Notes under the pieces: generated by a model
What the model was told of the DNA's origin: nothing
Database searches by the model: none
The model's input: only the letters and a program-made list of their open reading frames with translations
Origin: Patiriisocius marinistellae
GTDB taxonomy: Bacteria; Bacteroidota; Bacteroidia; Flavobacteriales; Flavobacteriaceae
DNA: 64,000 nt
Direction: 5' to 3'
Assembly: GCF_009014635.1 (NCBI RefSeq)
Contig: NZ_BKCF01000005.1
Location: 124,001 to 188,000 of the forward strand
Shown here: positions 45,495 through 54,053 of the stretch, in pieces
Layout of the letters: each line of letters begins with the position of its first letter
Numbering within the stretch: position 1 is the first letter of the stretch
Made by a program: the position numbers and the translations under genes

Positions 45495-46070
45495 ATGAAA
45501 AAAGCATTAATTCTTATAGGATATCAAAACGATTATTTTGCGCAAGACGGTATGTTAAGATCTGTAGTTGAAGAGTCCTCTAAAGTTACAGATATCATCA
45601 GAAACACAGTAAACTTAATTGAAAATATAAAAAATATACCAATTATATCTACTCCAATTATCTTTTCAAAAAACTATGAGGAGTTAACTGATCCAGTAGG
45701 TATATTAAAAACAATTAAATCTGTGAATGCGTTTAAAGAAGGAACTAGTGGTTCAGAAACCATAGATGAAATTAAAGTATTTGGTGATAAAATAACAGAA
45801 ATACCGGGTAAACTAGGATTAAATGCTTTTATAAATACGTCACTAGATAAATATTTAAAAGACAATGAGGTGGAGCATGTTCTTTTAGCAGGAACAGTAG
45901 CGTCAATTTGTATTGATAGTACCGGTAGATCGGCCTATGAGAGAGGCTACAAGGTAACTATGCTTTCAGATTGTATTTCTGGTCGTACTGTTTTTGAAAA
46001 GGATTTTTATTGTGATGAAATTTTCCCCCTTTATGCTAATGTAGAAACATCTTTAAAGCACTACAAATAA
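45495..46070 (+). CDS. Isochorismatase-fold cysteine hydrolase lacking the usual catalytic Asp
   Basis: Protein of 191 aa of the isochorismatase/nicotinamidase fold. The nucleophile Cys-139 is in SICIDSTGRSAYERGY and a Lys is in IPGKLGLNAF, matching the Cys and Lys of the triad. The usual Asp (of the D-x-Q-n-D-F motif) is replaced by Gly-9 in LILIGYQNDYFAQDG. It therefore may work by altered chemistry or be a sensor/scaffold. It sits 17 bp before a kinase gene. Cytoplasmic. Confidence 0.85.
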   Translation: MKKALILIGYQNDYFAQDGMLRSVVEESSKVTDIIRNTVNLIENIKNIPIISTPIIFSKNYEELTDPVGILKTIKSVNAFKEGTSGSETIDEIKVFGDKITEIPGKLGLNAFINTSLDKYLKDNEVEHVLLAGTVASICIDSTGRSAYERGYKVTMLSDCISGRTVFEKDFYCDEIFPLYANVETSLKHYK

Positions 46071-46087
46071 TTTGCTAATCCAGTATT

Positions 46088-47296
46088 ATGAATAAAGAAG
46101 AAACATTAAATATCCAAATCCAAAATCGATTGGTGGAGCAACTTACTGTTAGTAATCGTGAATTAAAATTAATTAATGCATTTACTCAGGATTTACAAAG
46201 TACATTAAATACAAGTGAAGTTATTGATTTACTAGCAGACAATTTTAAAGCTTATTTTAATCATTTTTGGTGTGAAGTTTACCTAATGGATGATGATAAA
46301 AAAAGATTAATTCGTATTAATCCTGATTCTGAAATGATAAAAAATCATGATGTAATTTGTTATGGTAAAGGATTAATCGGAGAGGTAGCAAAAAGTGGAG
46401 TTGCTGAAATCAAAACTCACAATGCTTTTATGGAAGGAGAGCTAAAACCTTTTTTTAAAAGCGAAATAGCGGTTCCATTAGTGCACAATGGAAAAGATGT
46501 TGTAGGAGTTATTTACTCGAGGCATATAGATTTTGATTTTTTTAATCAAAATCAAATAAAAACCATACTAACCATTACATCTATTGCAGCATCTAAGGTT
46601 TTACAAACGGAAAATTTGGCAAAAATTGAAAATTATCAAACACAATTAGAAGAATATGTTCATATAGTTTCTCATGATTTAAAATCGCCGTTACGTTCAA
46701 TTAACGCACTTATATCTTGGATTAAGGAGGATAATAAGGATAGTTTAAATTTTGAAACAATTAAAAATTTTGAACTAATTGATGCTACTTTGTTTCAAAT
46801 GGATAATCTTATTACTAATACTCTAAAATATTCAAAAATAGGGTATGATGTTTATGAAGAAGATGATGAAGTTGATTTAAATGCTGTAATAAAGGATATT
46901 GAAAAGACATTGCAAATTGACGAACATATTTCATTTTCAGTCCCTCAACAGTTACCTGTAATTCAGGGCAATAGAACTAAGTTCATGCAAATATTTCAAA
47001 ACTTAATTGAAAATGCAATTAAATATTGTGATAAATCAAAAGGTCTTATCTTATTGACATATACAGTTGAGGCAGAATACTACACTTTTTCCTTACAAGA
47101 TAATGGAGTTGGTATACAAGAAAGATATTTTGATAAGATTTTCCAAATATTCCAAACTTTAAATGATCAAAAAGATTCTTCTGGAGTTGGACTTTCAATT
47201 GTAAAAAAATTGATTAATAACTATGGTGGTAAAATTTGGTTAAAGAGCCAAGTGGATTTTGGAACAACTTTCTTTTTTACATTGAGAAAAACTTAA
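46088..47296 (+). CDS. GAF-domain histidine kinase
   Basis: Soluble kinase of 402 aa: GAF domain at about 40-175, then HisKA with phosphoacceptor His-196 in EYVHIVSHDLKSPLRSI, and HATPase (DNGVGIQERYFDKIFQIF, SSGVGLSIVKKL). Its H-box and ATPase signatures are almost the same as those of the PAS kinase at 40953, so both may phosphorylate the same receiver. It follows the isochorismatase-fold gene by 17 bp and is in the candidate LytTR regulon. Confidence 0.93.
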   Translation: MNKEETLNIQIQNRLVEQLTVSNRELKLINAFTQDLQSTLNTSEVIDLLADNFKAYFNHFWCEVYLMDDDKKRLIRINPDSEMIKNHDVICYGKGLIGEVAKSGVAEIKTHNAFMEGELKPFFKSEIAVPLVHNGKDVVGVIYSRHIDFDFFNQNQIKTILTITSIAASKVLQTENLAKIENYQTQLEEYVHIVSHDLKSPLRSINALISWIKEDNKDSLNFETIKNFELIDATLFQMDNLITNTLKYSKIGYDVYEEDDEVDLNAVIKDIEKTLQIDEHISFSVPQQLPVIQGNRTKFMQIFQNLIENAIKYCDKSKGLILLTYTVEAEYYTFSLQDNGVGIQERYFDKIFQIFQTLNDQKDSSGVGLSIVKKLINNYGGKIWLKSQVDFGTTFFFTLRKT

Positions 47297-47627
47297 AATC
47301 CACAAGTTATAAAAAATGACCATGACTATTTTTAAAGCATTAATGTTAAATTATAAGTGCTTCTTGTAATTTATATTAGAATTTTAGTAATATCTGTTTT
47401 CTTCTCGTCTAGTTATATAGTAAGTTGGAAAACAAAAATCTCTGTTGTTTTAAAATTTCAGAAAATAGATCAGCAAAAATTTTTTGAAGCTTATTTTCAT
47501 CTCTGGATAGGCAAAACAAACTTTTATGGCTAATTAGTTACAATTCTAATGTAATTCTAATTTTAAAACTAAAAGTCATAGTTTCAATAATCTATCTTTG
47601 TTTTTTTAATAACAAAAAGGCATTATA
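47297..47627 (+). promoter_or_regulatory. Intergenic region with OmpR-type direct repeat and promoter
   Basis: The only gap above 300 bp. Its last 90 bases carry AATTCTAAT at 47542-47550 and 47553-47561 (11-bp spacing, as bound by OmpR/PhoB-type regulators) and a perfect -7 element TATCTTTG (47593-47600), 32 bp after the second repeat. The rest (47297-47540) holds no gene or clear structure that I can see. The same repeat occurs before 49786. Confidence 0.6.
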
Positions 47628-48314
47628 ATCGAAACGCAAATTCTAATTATAGAAGATGAACCCAATGTAGCTGCATTTATTAGCCAAGGCTTGCAGGAGT
47701 CTGGTTATAAAGTGTTTGTTGCTTATGATGGGACAAATGGATTAGAGTTATTGAAGCAGAAGGAAATAGATCTTGTCGTATTAGATATTATTTTACCCGG
47801 AATTGATGGGAGAGAAGTAGCACAAAATATAAGAAGCCTAGGTTATGAGAACTTGCCTATAATTATGTTAACGGCTTTAGGAACTACAGAAAATATTGTA
47901 AAAGGGCTAGACGCTGGAGCTGACGATTATTTAGTAAAACCCTTTAAGTTTAAAGAATTGTTGGCTAGAATAAGGGCTCGTACGAGAAAAAAAGGAGTGC
48001 TTGGAAATACAATTCATAAATTAACGATTGAAGATTTAGAATTGGATATTGACGCTAAAATTGTTAAGAGAGCTGGTGTTGAAATAAACTTAACTTCTAC
48101 AGAGTTTAGGTTACTTGAGTACTTATTAAAAAATAAAAATAGAGTCTCCACTCGTATTAATATTCTTGAGAGCGTTTGGGATATTAATTTTAATATGGGC
48201 ACTAATGTTGTTGATGTTTATGTTAATTACCTTAGAAATAAAATAGATAAAAAACACGATACTAAACTTATACACACAGTTATTGGTATGGGGTATGTAA
48301 TAAAAAGCGAATAA
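47628..48314 (+). CDS. OmpR-family response regulator with a non-standard start codon
   Basis: Response regulator of 228 aa: REC domain (acidic pair in LIIEDEPNVAAFI, phosphoacceptor Asp in LVVLDIILPGIDG, Lys in LVKPFKFKELLARI) and a winged-helix output domain (LTSTEFRLLEYLLKNKNRVSTRINILESVWDIN). No ATG, GTG or TTG precedes the first beta strand. Frame is open only back to a stop at 47610, giving ATT 47622, ATA 47625 and ATC 47628 as candidates; ATC aligns with the usual start of this protein. A TTG at 47691 would delete the acidic pair. Pairs with the kinase 7 bp downstream. Confidence 0.8.
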   Translation: METQILIIEDEPNVAAFISQGLQESGYKVFVAYDGTNGLELLKQKEIDLVVLDIILPGIDGREVAQNIRSLGYENLPIIMLTALGTTENIVKGLDAGADDYLVKPFKFKELLARIRARTRKKGVLGNTIHKLTIEDLELDIDAKIVKRAGVEINLTSTEFRLLEYLLKNKNRVSTRINILESVWDINFNMGTNVVDVYVNYLRNKIDKKHDTKLIHTVIGMGYVIKSE

Positions 48315-48321
48315 AAAAATT

Positions 48322-49701
48322 ATGCAATTAAGGACAAAAATTACATCTATTTTTATAGTTCTTACTAGTTTATTCTTGACGGGCATATTTATACTTATTT
48401 ATTATAATTCAAAAAAATATACAGAGAGTGAATTTTATCTTCGCTTAAGTCAAAGGGCAACTATTGCAGCACAAGCATATTTAGAGGCAGATGAGCTAAA
48501 TATTGATATTTATGATGATATTAGGATTCGTCATTTACAAACCTTGCCTAATGAAAAGGAAATTATATATCCTGTTGACGGGGAACGCAAAGTTCCTTTA
48601 GTAAATCTTGATGTATCGCTACCAATGAGTTTTTATGAAGAAATTTTTTCTCAAGAATACGCAGAGTTAAAATTAGGTGATTATTATTATACAGGGTTAC
48701 TTTACCATGACAATGAAGGAGATTTCATTGTGGTTTTATCTGCAACAGATTTATATGGTTTTGGCAAACTAGATAATTTAAGAAACACGCTTATTATTGC
48801 TTTTTTTATAAGTATAATTTTTATTCTAATTTTAGGAGGATATTATGCTAGGCAAGCACTAAGCCCTATCGCTAAAATTATTAATGATGTTAATTCTATA
48901 AGAGCAGAAAATCTATCCCAACGTTTAAATATTACTAATGGAAAAGATGAGCTAGGTCAACTTGCAAAGACTTTTAATAATATGTTGGATAGATTACAAA
49001 TTTCTTTTGATCTGCAAAGTAATTTTATCAATAATGCATCACACGAACTTAGAAATCCTCTAACAGCAATTTTGGGTCAGACCGAAATTGCACTTAGTAA
49101 AGCAAGAAGTAAGGAAGAATATCACTCAATACTTAAAAATATAGATCTTGAGGCATCACGTCTTGATTTTCTAGTAAATGGATTATTAAAACTTGCTCAA
49201 ACAGACTTTGATTCTAAGGGGGTTTTAATTGAGCCTATTCGGGTTGATGAGATGATCTTAAGTATCAAAGAGAATATTGATGTAGCAATCCCAAATAATA
49301 AAATTGAGATTAATTTTGAGGACTTACCAGAAAATGAAGATGCTATTACATTAATGGGGAGTGAATCTCTTCTAAATGTTTCATTAAGAAATATACTTGA
49401 GAATGCTTGTAAATTTTCAGAAAACAAAAAAGTATCTGTAAAAGTATTTTCTAATATTGATTATATATCAATAACAATTAAAGATGAGGGTATTGGTATA
49501 CCAGAAGATGAATTAAAAAATATTTTTGAACCCTTTTTTCGTGCTTCTAACGTAAGGGGAATAAAAGGTTTTGGTTTTGGACTTCCGCTTGCGTACCGTA
49601 TTATTAAAATTCATTCAGGAGAAATTAGGTTTGTCACTCAAATTGACAAAGGAACTCTTGTGAAAATTAGCCTTCCTAATAGAAATACCTATAATACTTA
49701 A
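48322..49701 (+). CDS. Membrane sensor histidine kinase
   Basis: Kinase of 459 aa. N-terminal membrane helix (IFIVLTSLFLTGIFILIYY), a periplasmic domain of about 120 residues, a second helix (IIAFFISIIFILILGGYYA), HAMP, HisKA with the phosphoacceptor in ASHELRNPLTAILGQ, and HATPase (DEGIGIPEDELKNIFEPFFR, GFGFGLPLAYRIIKIHSG). It lies 7 bp after the OmpR-type regulator and is its cognate kinase. Confidence 0.94.
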   Translation: MQLRTKITSIFIVLTSLFLTGIFILIYYNSKKYTESEFYLRLSQRATIAAQAYLEADELNIDIYDDIRIRHLQTLPNEKEIIYPVDGERKVPLVNLDVSLPMSFYEEIFSQEYAELKLGDYYYTGLLYHDNEGDFIVVLSATDLYGFGKLDNLRNTLIIAFFISIIFILILGGYYARQALSPIAKIINDVNSIRAENLSQRLNITNGKDELGQLAKTFNNMLDRLQISFDLQSNFINNASHELRNPLTAILGQTEIALSKARSKEEYHSILKNIDLEASRLDFLVNGLLKLAQTDFDSKGVLIEPIRVDEMILSIKENIDVAIPNNKIEINFEDLPENEDAITLMGSESLLNVSLRNILENACKFSENKKVSVKVFSNIDYISITIKDEGIGIPEDELKNIFEPFFRASNVRGIKGFGFGLPLAYRIIKIHSGEIRFVTQIDKGTLVKISLPNRNTYNT

Positions 49702-49708
49702 ATAAAAA

Positions 49709-49767
49709 ATTCTAATCTCATTCTAATTTCGTTCTTAGACGGCTCTAATAAGTGACAACTATGTTTG
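49709..49767 (+). promoter_or_regulatory. OmpR-type repeats and promoter before 49786
   Basis: ATTCTAATCTC (49709), ATTCTAATTTC (49720) and a weaker GTTCTTAGAC (49731) are in 11-bp phase, and TATGTTTG (49760-49767), a perfect -7 element, lies 33 bp after the second core. The first two match the repeat before the response regulator gene at 47628. Confidence 0.65.
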
Positions 49768-49785
49768 TTTAAAAGTTAGAAACCG

Positions 49786-50268
49786 ATGAGAAAAATACTT
49801 ATTCCCACAAATTTTACTGTTGAATCATTACAGCTTGTTGAATATGCAATTTTAAACTATCCAGATGCAAAACTGGATATAAAGTTAATTGCCGGGTATA
49901 AATTACCAAATACCCGCTGGGGTATTACCCATTTTAATGAGAGAGAACAAATTCGTAAACTCTTTAATGAAGATTTTGAAAAGGCCAAACGACACCTAGT
50001 GTTTGAATACAAAAAAAACATTGAAGTTTTTTCTTTTGAATTGTTTACAGGTGCAAACTCATTTGCTTTCCAAAATTTTTTAGAACAAGTAGGGGCAGAA
50101 GAAGCAGTTGTTCCTAAAGAAAAATCACTTTCATCTTCAAATAAAAATTGTTTTGATGTCACAAATTTTATCAAGAAAAATGTAAAAAATGTGATAGAAG
50201 TTCCTGTTGAATTTAGTGAAGAAGTTACAGAGAGAAAGTTTTCATTAATAAGCCTTCTTAATTTATAA
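49786..50268 (+). CDS. Universal-stress-like small protein
   Basis: Protein of 160 aa. The first strand and helix (KILIPTNFTVESLQLVEYAI) resemble UspA-type proteins, but the nucleotide-binding G-x2-G-x9-G[ST] end is not visible. The C-terminal part (AEEAVVPKEKSLSSSNK...FIKKNVKNVIEVPVEF) suits a half-length UspA fold. It precedes the SulP transporter gene by 18 bp, so they are co-transcribed. Probably a regulator of the transporter or a stress protein; uncertain. Confidence 0.6.
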   Translation: MRKILIPTNFTVESLQLVEYAILNYPDAKLDIKLIAGYKLPNTRWGITHFNEREQIRKLFNEDFEKAKRHLVFEYKKNIEVFSFELFTGANSFAFQNFLEQVGAEEAVVPKEKSLSSSNKNCFDVTNFIKKNVKNVIEVPVEFSEEVTERKFSLISLLNL

Positions 50269-50286
50269 ATTATAAATAAAATAAAA

Positions 50287-51963
50287 ATGAAAAATTTTTC
50301 AACAAAATATTTTAAGTCAGATATAAAATCGGGATTAGTCGTTTTTTTAGTTGCATTACCACTTTGTTTAGGTATTGCGCTAGCAAGTGGTGCGCCACTC
50401 TTTTCTGGGATTATTTCTGGAGTAGTTGCAGGTATTGTTGTAGGAACATTAAGTGGATCGCATCTTAGTGTTTCTGGTCCAGCAGCAGGATTAACGGCTA
50501 TTGTTTTAGCAGCTATTGCAACTTTGGGGTCCTTTGAAGCCTTTTTATTAGCAGGGTTTTTAGCAGGGGTTATACAAATAATTTTAGGGTTCATAAAAGC
50601 GGGAGTTCTTTCAAATTATTTGCCCTCTAATGTTATAGAAGGTATGTTAGCTGCAATAGGAATCATTATTATATTGTCACAGTTGCCACATGCAGTAGGT
50701 TTTGATGAAATGCATGAAGGGGATTATTTTTTTATAAATGCTGCTGGTGAACATCAGATTTTTACAACTTTAGCAAATACCGTTAATTTTATTCATCCAG
50801 GTGCTGTGATCGTGGTATTAGTTTCATTAGCCATACTTATTGCGTTTTTAAAAGTGCCATTTTTTAAAAGGCTAAAATCTATACCTGGAGCATTAGTAGC
50901 TGTATTAGCTGGTATTGCAATAAATGAAATATTTAAAGCAACAGGTTCATCCTTAACAATAAGTCAAGAACATTTAGTAAGTCTACCAGTGCCAGAATCT
51001 ATGACGCAATTTTTAAGTCAATTTAGTCTGCCAGATTTTACAAAAATAATGAATATGGAAATCTGGGTGGTTGCATTAACAATTGCAGCAGTAGCAAGTA
51101 TCGAAACCTTATTATGTATTGAAGCTGCAGATAAAATGGATCCATTAAAACGATATACAAATACAAACAGAGAGTTAAAAGCACAAGGAGTAGGTAATAT
51201 GCTAAGTTGTTTAATAGGAGGTATTCCTGTAACATCAGTAATTGTTAGAACCTCTGCAAATGTAAATTCTGGAGGTAGAACTAAAATTGCTGCAATATCA
51301 CATGGTATATTTTTAATGGTCGCTGTTCTTGCAATTCCTTTTTTATTAAATTTAATTCCGTTGGCATCTCTTGCAGCTGTATTACTTGTAATTGGGTACA
51401 AATTGGCAAGTCCAGCAAAATTTGTCCATATGTGGAGAAACAGTAAAAAATTTCAATTTATACCTTTTGTCGTTACAGTTATAGCAATAGTTATGACAGA
51501 TTTATTAATAGGTGTTGGAATAGGATTAGCTGTTAGTATTTATTTTATTTTACGCGGAAATGTGAAACTGGCATATTTCTTTAAAAAGGATAAACATAAA
51601 GAGGGCGAAACCATAAATATGGAATTAGCACAAGAAGTTTCATTTTTGAACAAAGCAGCAATCAAACAAACTTTTGCACATTTTCCTGAAGGTAGTAAGA
51701 TAATTATTGATGCTTCAACCACCATTTATATTGATCATGATGTTCTCCAGATGATAAAAGAATTTGTGAATGAAGGTGCAGAAGAACGTAACATCACCGT
51801 TGAGCTTATAGGGTTTAGAAAAGAATATATGATTGAAAATTCTTCAACTTATGTAACCTCAATTGTATCAGATAATGGAGATTTTGTTTCCCCTAAAGGA
51901 GTTAGTAATGGAACAAAAGTACCTTCTAATATCTTAAAAGTTAGAGAACTGGCAACCGTATAA
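50287..51963 (+). CDS. SulP-family anion transporter with STAS domain
   Basis: Membrane carrier of 558 aa. The SulP motif DIKSGLVVFLVALPLCLGIALASGAPLFSGIISGVVAG opens the protein, ten or more helices follow (including GLTAIVLAAIATLG and EGMLAAIGIIIILSQL), and a cytoplasmic STAS-type tail runs from about residue 445 to 558. SulP carriers move sulfate or bicarbonate; the Bacteroidota group with short STAS tails is often annotated as bicarbonate carriers, but the ion is unproven here. Co-transcribed with 49786. Confidence 0.92.
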   Translation: MKNFSTKYFKSDIKSGLVVFLVALPLCLGIALASGAPLFSGIISGVVAGIVVGTLSGSHLSVSGPAAGLTAIVLAAIATLGSFEAFLLAGFLAGVIQIILGFIKAGVLSNYLPSNVIEGMLAAIGIIIILSQLPHAVGFDEMHEGDYFFINAAGEHQIFTTLANTVNFIHPGAVIVVLVSLAILIAFLKVPFFKRLKSIPGALVAVLAGIAINEIFKATGSSLTISQEHLVSLPVPESMTQFLSQFSLPDFTKIMNMEIWVVALTIAAVASIETLLCIEAADKMDPLKRYTNTNRELKAQGVGNMLSCLIGGIPVTSVIVRTSANVNSGGRTKIAAISHGIFLMVAVLAIPFLLNLIPLASLAAVLLVIGYKLASPAKFVHMWRNSKKFQFIPFVVTVIAIVMTDLLIGVGIGLAVSIYFILRGNVKLAYFFKKDKHKEGETINMELAQEVSFLNKAAIKQTFAHFPEGSKIIIDASTTIYIDHDVLQMIKEFVNEGAEERNITVELIGFRKEYMIENSSTYVTSIVSDNGDFVSPKGVSNGTKVPSNILKVRELATV

Positions 51964-51980
51964 ATTCTAACTAATAACAG

Positions 51981-52034
51981 AAAGCACATTCAGTATTAAA
52001 ATATAATTAAGCGCTTTAATACTGAATGTGCTTT
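51981..52034. terminator. Bidirectional terminator with 20-bp perfect stem
   Basis: AAAGCACATTCAGTATTAAA at 51981-52000 and its exact complement at 52015-52034, with a 14-nt loop. It separates the convergent SulP and VOC genes; the A/T ends act as a T-tail in each direction. Confidence 0.85.
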
Positions 52035-52052
52035 ATAAATTTGTTTGTTATA

Positions 52053-52565
52053 TTATTTTGAATAAGCTCCAGATGAGTATGTCAATTCATAACTGTGAGT
52101 ATAAATTTCAAAAACAATCCCAAACGGGTCCTCCACATAGCACATTTTAAATGGCTTTTCTTTAGGGTAATATGCTCTAATAGGCATTCTCTGTTTTCCT
52201 CCGTAAGAAATAATCTTTTCAATAAGCTCTTCAATATTTGGATCTTGTACACAAAAGTGAAAAAGACCAGTATTAAAGGGATTGAACTCAGGAGCTTCTT
52301 TAACTCCATTTGGAAATGAAAATAATTCAATACCTATTCCATCCGAAGTTGCTAAATGTGCAATTTCAAACTCATCCCAATCTTCGCCAAAAACATCAAT
52401 ACACATTTGACCAATCGCAGTTTGGGCTTCCTTTTTTACTTTTGACGGTTCCATAATAATATACCATCCCATTACCTCAGAATAAAATTTTACAGCTTTA
52501 TCTATATTAGGCACTGTTATTCCAACATGCGAAAATGATTTAGGATAGTTATTTTTATCTTTCAT
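52053..52565 (-). CDS. VOC (glyoxalase/dioxygenase) family protein
   Basis: Vicinal-oxygen-chelate protein of 170 aa: metal-binding His in FSHVGITVPNIDKAVKFYSEVMGW, second His in GLFHFCVQDPNIEEL, Glu in YVEDPFGIVFEIYTHSYE. Likely glyoxalase- or isomerase-like, substrate unknown. An HxlR regulator is divergent, 119 bp away, and is the likely controller. Confidence 0.88.
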   Translation of the reverse strand: MKDKNNYPKSFSHVGITVPNIDKAVKFYSEVMGWYIIMEPSKVKKEAQTAIGQMCIDVFGEDWDEFEIAHLATSDGIGIELFSFPNGVKEAPEFNPFNTGLFHFCVQDPNIEELIEKIISYGGKQRMPIRAYYPKEKPFKMCYVEDPFGIVFEIYTHSYELTYSSGAYSK

Positions 52566-52684
52566 AAATTTAATTTAGCATTCAAAATTAAATTATATTT
52601 ACCTTATGGGCAATAACTTACTAAAAAGTAATATAGTTACCTAAAGGAGTAAAATAATGATTATTAATAGTTTAATAAGTAATT

Positions 52685-52996
52685 TTGAATAAAGAAAATA
52701 GCTGTCCTTTAAATTATACAATGAATTTGATAGGAACTAAATGGAAACCATTAATACTTTTTCATTTATTAGAAGGAGATTTACGCTCAGGAGTTTTGCA
52801 AAAGAAAATCCCAGGGATATCAAATAAAATGTTCACTCAAACTGTAAGAGAGTTAGAGAAAGATGGTCTTGTTTTTAGAACAGTTTTCCCTGTAGTCCCT
52901 CCTAAAGTTGAATACGGTTTGAGTAAAAGAGGTGAATCTCTTGAGGATATATTAAGAAGTTTAGATACTTGGGGGTTAAATGATTGTCAAGATTAA
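52685..52996 (+). CDS. HxlR-family transcriptional regulator
   Basis: Winged-helix regulator of 103 aa: N-terminal CPLNYTMNLIGTKWKPLILFHL, then ISNKMFTQTVRELEKDGLV and the wing VEYGLSKRG. The Cys near the start is the position used by thiol-sensing HypR/HxlR members. It starts at TTG (52685); the stop upstream at 52676 leaves no ATG that includes the conserved N-terminus. It probably controls the divergent VOC gene. Confidence 0.85.
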   Translation: MNKENSCPLNYTMNLIGTKWKPLILFHLLEGDLRSGVLQKKIPGISNKMFTQTVRELEKDGLVFRTVFPVVPPKVEYGLSKRGESLEDILRSLDTWGLNDCQD

Positions 52997-53021
52997 TTTG
53001 ATTGTGTTGTTCAAAAAAACA

Positions 53022-54023
53022 TTACTCTTTGAGAAATACTATTAAAGGTTTAATAAAACTCTCAAATTTTTCAATGTGAGGTAAATGCCCTACATTTTCT
53101 AATTCTATTAATGTTGCATTAGGAATTTCTTTTTGTGTTTTTTCGCCTAAAATTTCATATAAACCCATAGTTTTTCTAACTTCATCAGACACTAACGGTT
53201 TTCCAAGTGCGGTTCTATCTCTTGTCCCAATGATTAATAGGGTAGGAGCGGTTATGTTTTTGAACTCATAAACCACAGGTTGTGTAAAGATCATGTCATA
53301 CGTAAGCGCAGCATTCCATGCGATTTTATTATAATCTGAATTTAATGTCCATCCAGCCAGTAAATTAACCCATTGATTATATTCTGGCTTCCAGTTGTTG
53401 TCATAATAACTTTCTAATTGATATTTTTTAATACCCTCATAATTCTTTTTAAGTTCATTTTTAAACCACCATTCAACAGGTTTATATGGCACTTTTAATT
53501 TCCAATCTTCTAATCCTATAGGGTTTTCTAAAATTAACTTAGTAGTAGTTTTAGGATACATTAAAGCAAAACGAGTAGCAAGCATACCTCCCATTGAATG
53601 CCCTAAAATAGCGGTTTCTTTTATATTTAAAGTGTCAAGTATTTTTTTAGTATTCTGTGCTAGTTGTTGAAAGGTATAATGAAAATAGTCTGGTTTTGAA
53701 GATTTTCCAAACCCAATTTGATCAGGAACTATAACTCTAAATCCTTCTTTACTTAAAGCCTGGATTGTAGTTTTCCAATATGCACCATTAAAATTTTTAC
53801 CATGAAATAATACAATGTTTTTTCCATTATAATTTTCTGGTTTAATGTCCATATAAGCCATCTTCAAATTTTGTTCTTGTACATTAATCTCTAATGTAGA
53901 AACTGTATATGGGTATTTGTAGTTTGATAATTCAATGTCTAACCATTGTAAATCATTAGTTTGCGCATTTGCAGATTGAAATAAAAGTATAATAGTTGAA
54001 ATTGCTAATAAAATGTTCTTCAT
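53022..54023 (-). CDS. Exported alpha/beta hydrolase
   Basis: Protein of 333 aa with signal peptide (LLAISTIILLFQSANAQ). Fold motifs: VLFHGKNFNGAYW oxyanion region, GHSMGGM nucleophile elbow, Asp in IIGTRDRTA and His in NVGHLPHIE. Resembles lipase/esterase or haloalkane-dehalogenase-type hydrolases. Third gene of the minus operon begun at 57676. It may act on the same substrate that the receptor imports. Confidence 0.88.
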   Translation of the reverse strand: MKNILLAISTIILLFQSANAQTNDLQWLDIELSNYKYPYTVSTLEINVQEQNLKMAYMDIKPENYNGKNIVLFHGKNFNGAYWKTTIQALSKEGFRVIVPDQIGFGKSSKPDYFHYTFQQLAQNTKKILDTLNIKETAILGHSMGGMLATRFALMYPKTTTKLILENPIGLEDWKLKVPYKPVEWWFKNELKKNYEGIKKYQLESYYDNNWKPEYNQWVNLLAGWTLNSDYNKIAWNAALTYDMIFTQPVVYEFKNITAPTLLIIGTRDRTALGKPLVSDEVRKTMGLYEILGEKTQKEIPNATLIELENVGHLPHIEKFESFIKPLIVFLKE

Positions 54024-54053
54024 AAAATTAAATTTTGAGTTCTTATACTATCA

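Noticed and set aside
47691-47693. TTG as start of the OmpR-type regulator
   Set aside because: It would delete the first strand and acidic pair of the receiver domain, which are present in the upstream frame.
49857-50594. 245-codon open frame on the minus strand opposite the UspA-like and SulP genes
   Set aside because: It is antisense to two well-supported genes, low-complexity (Ala/Pro/Thr/Lys runs), and has no promoter or known fold.
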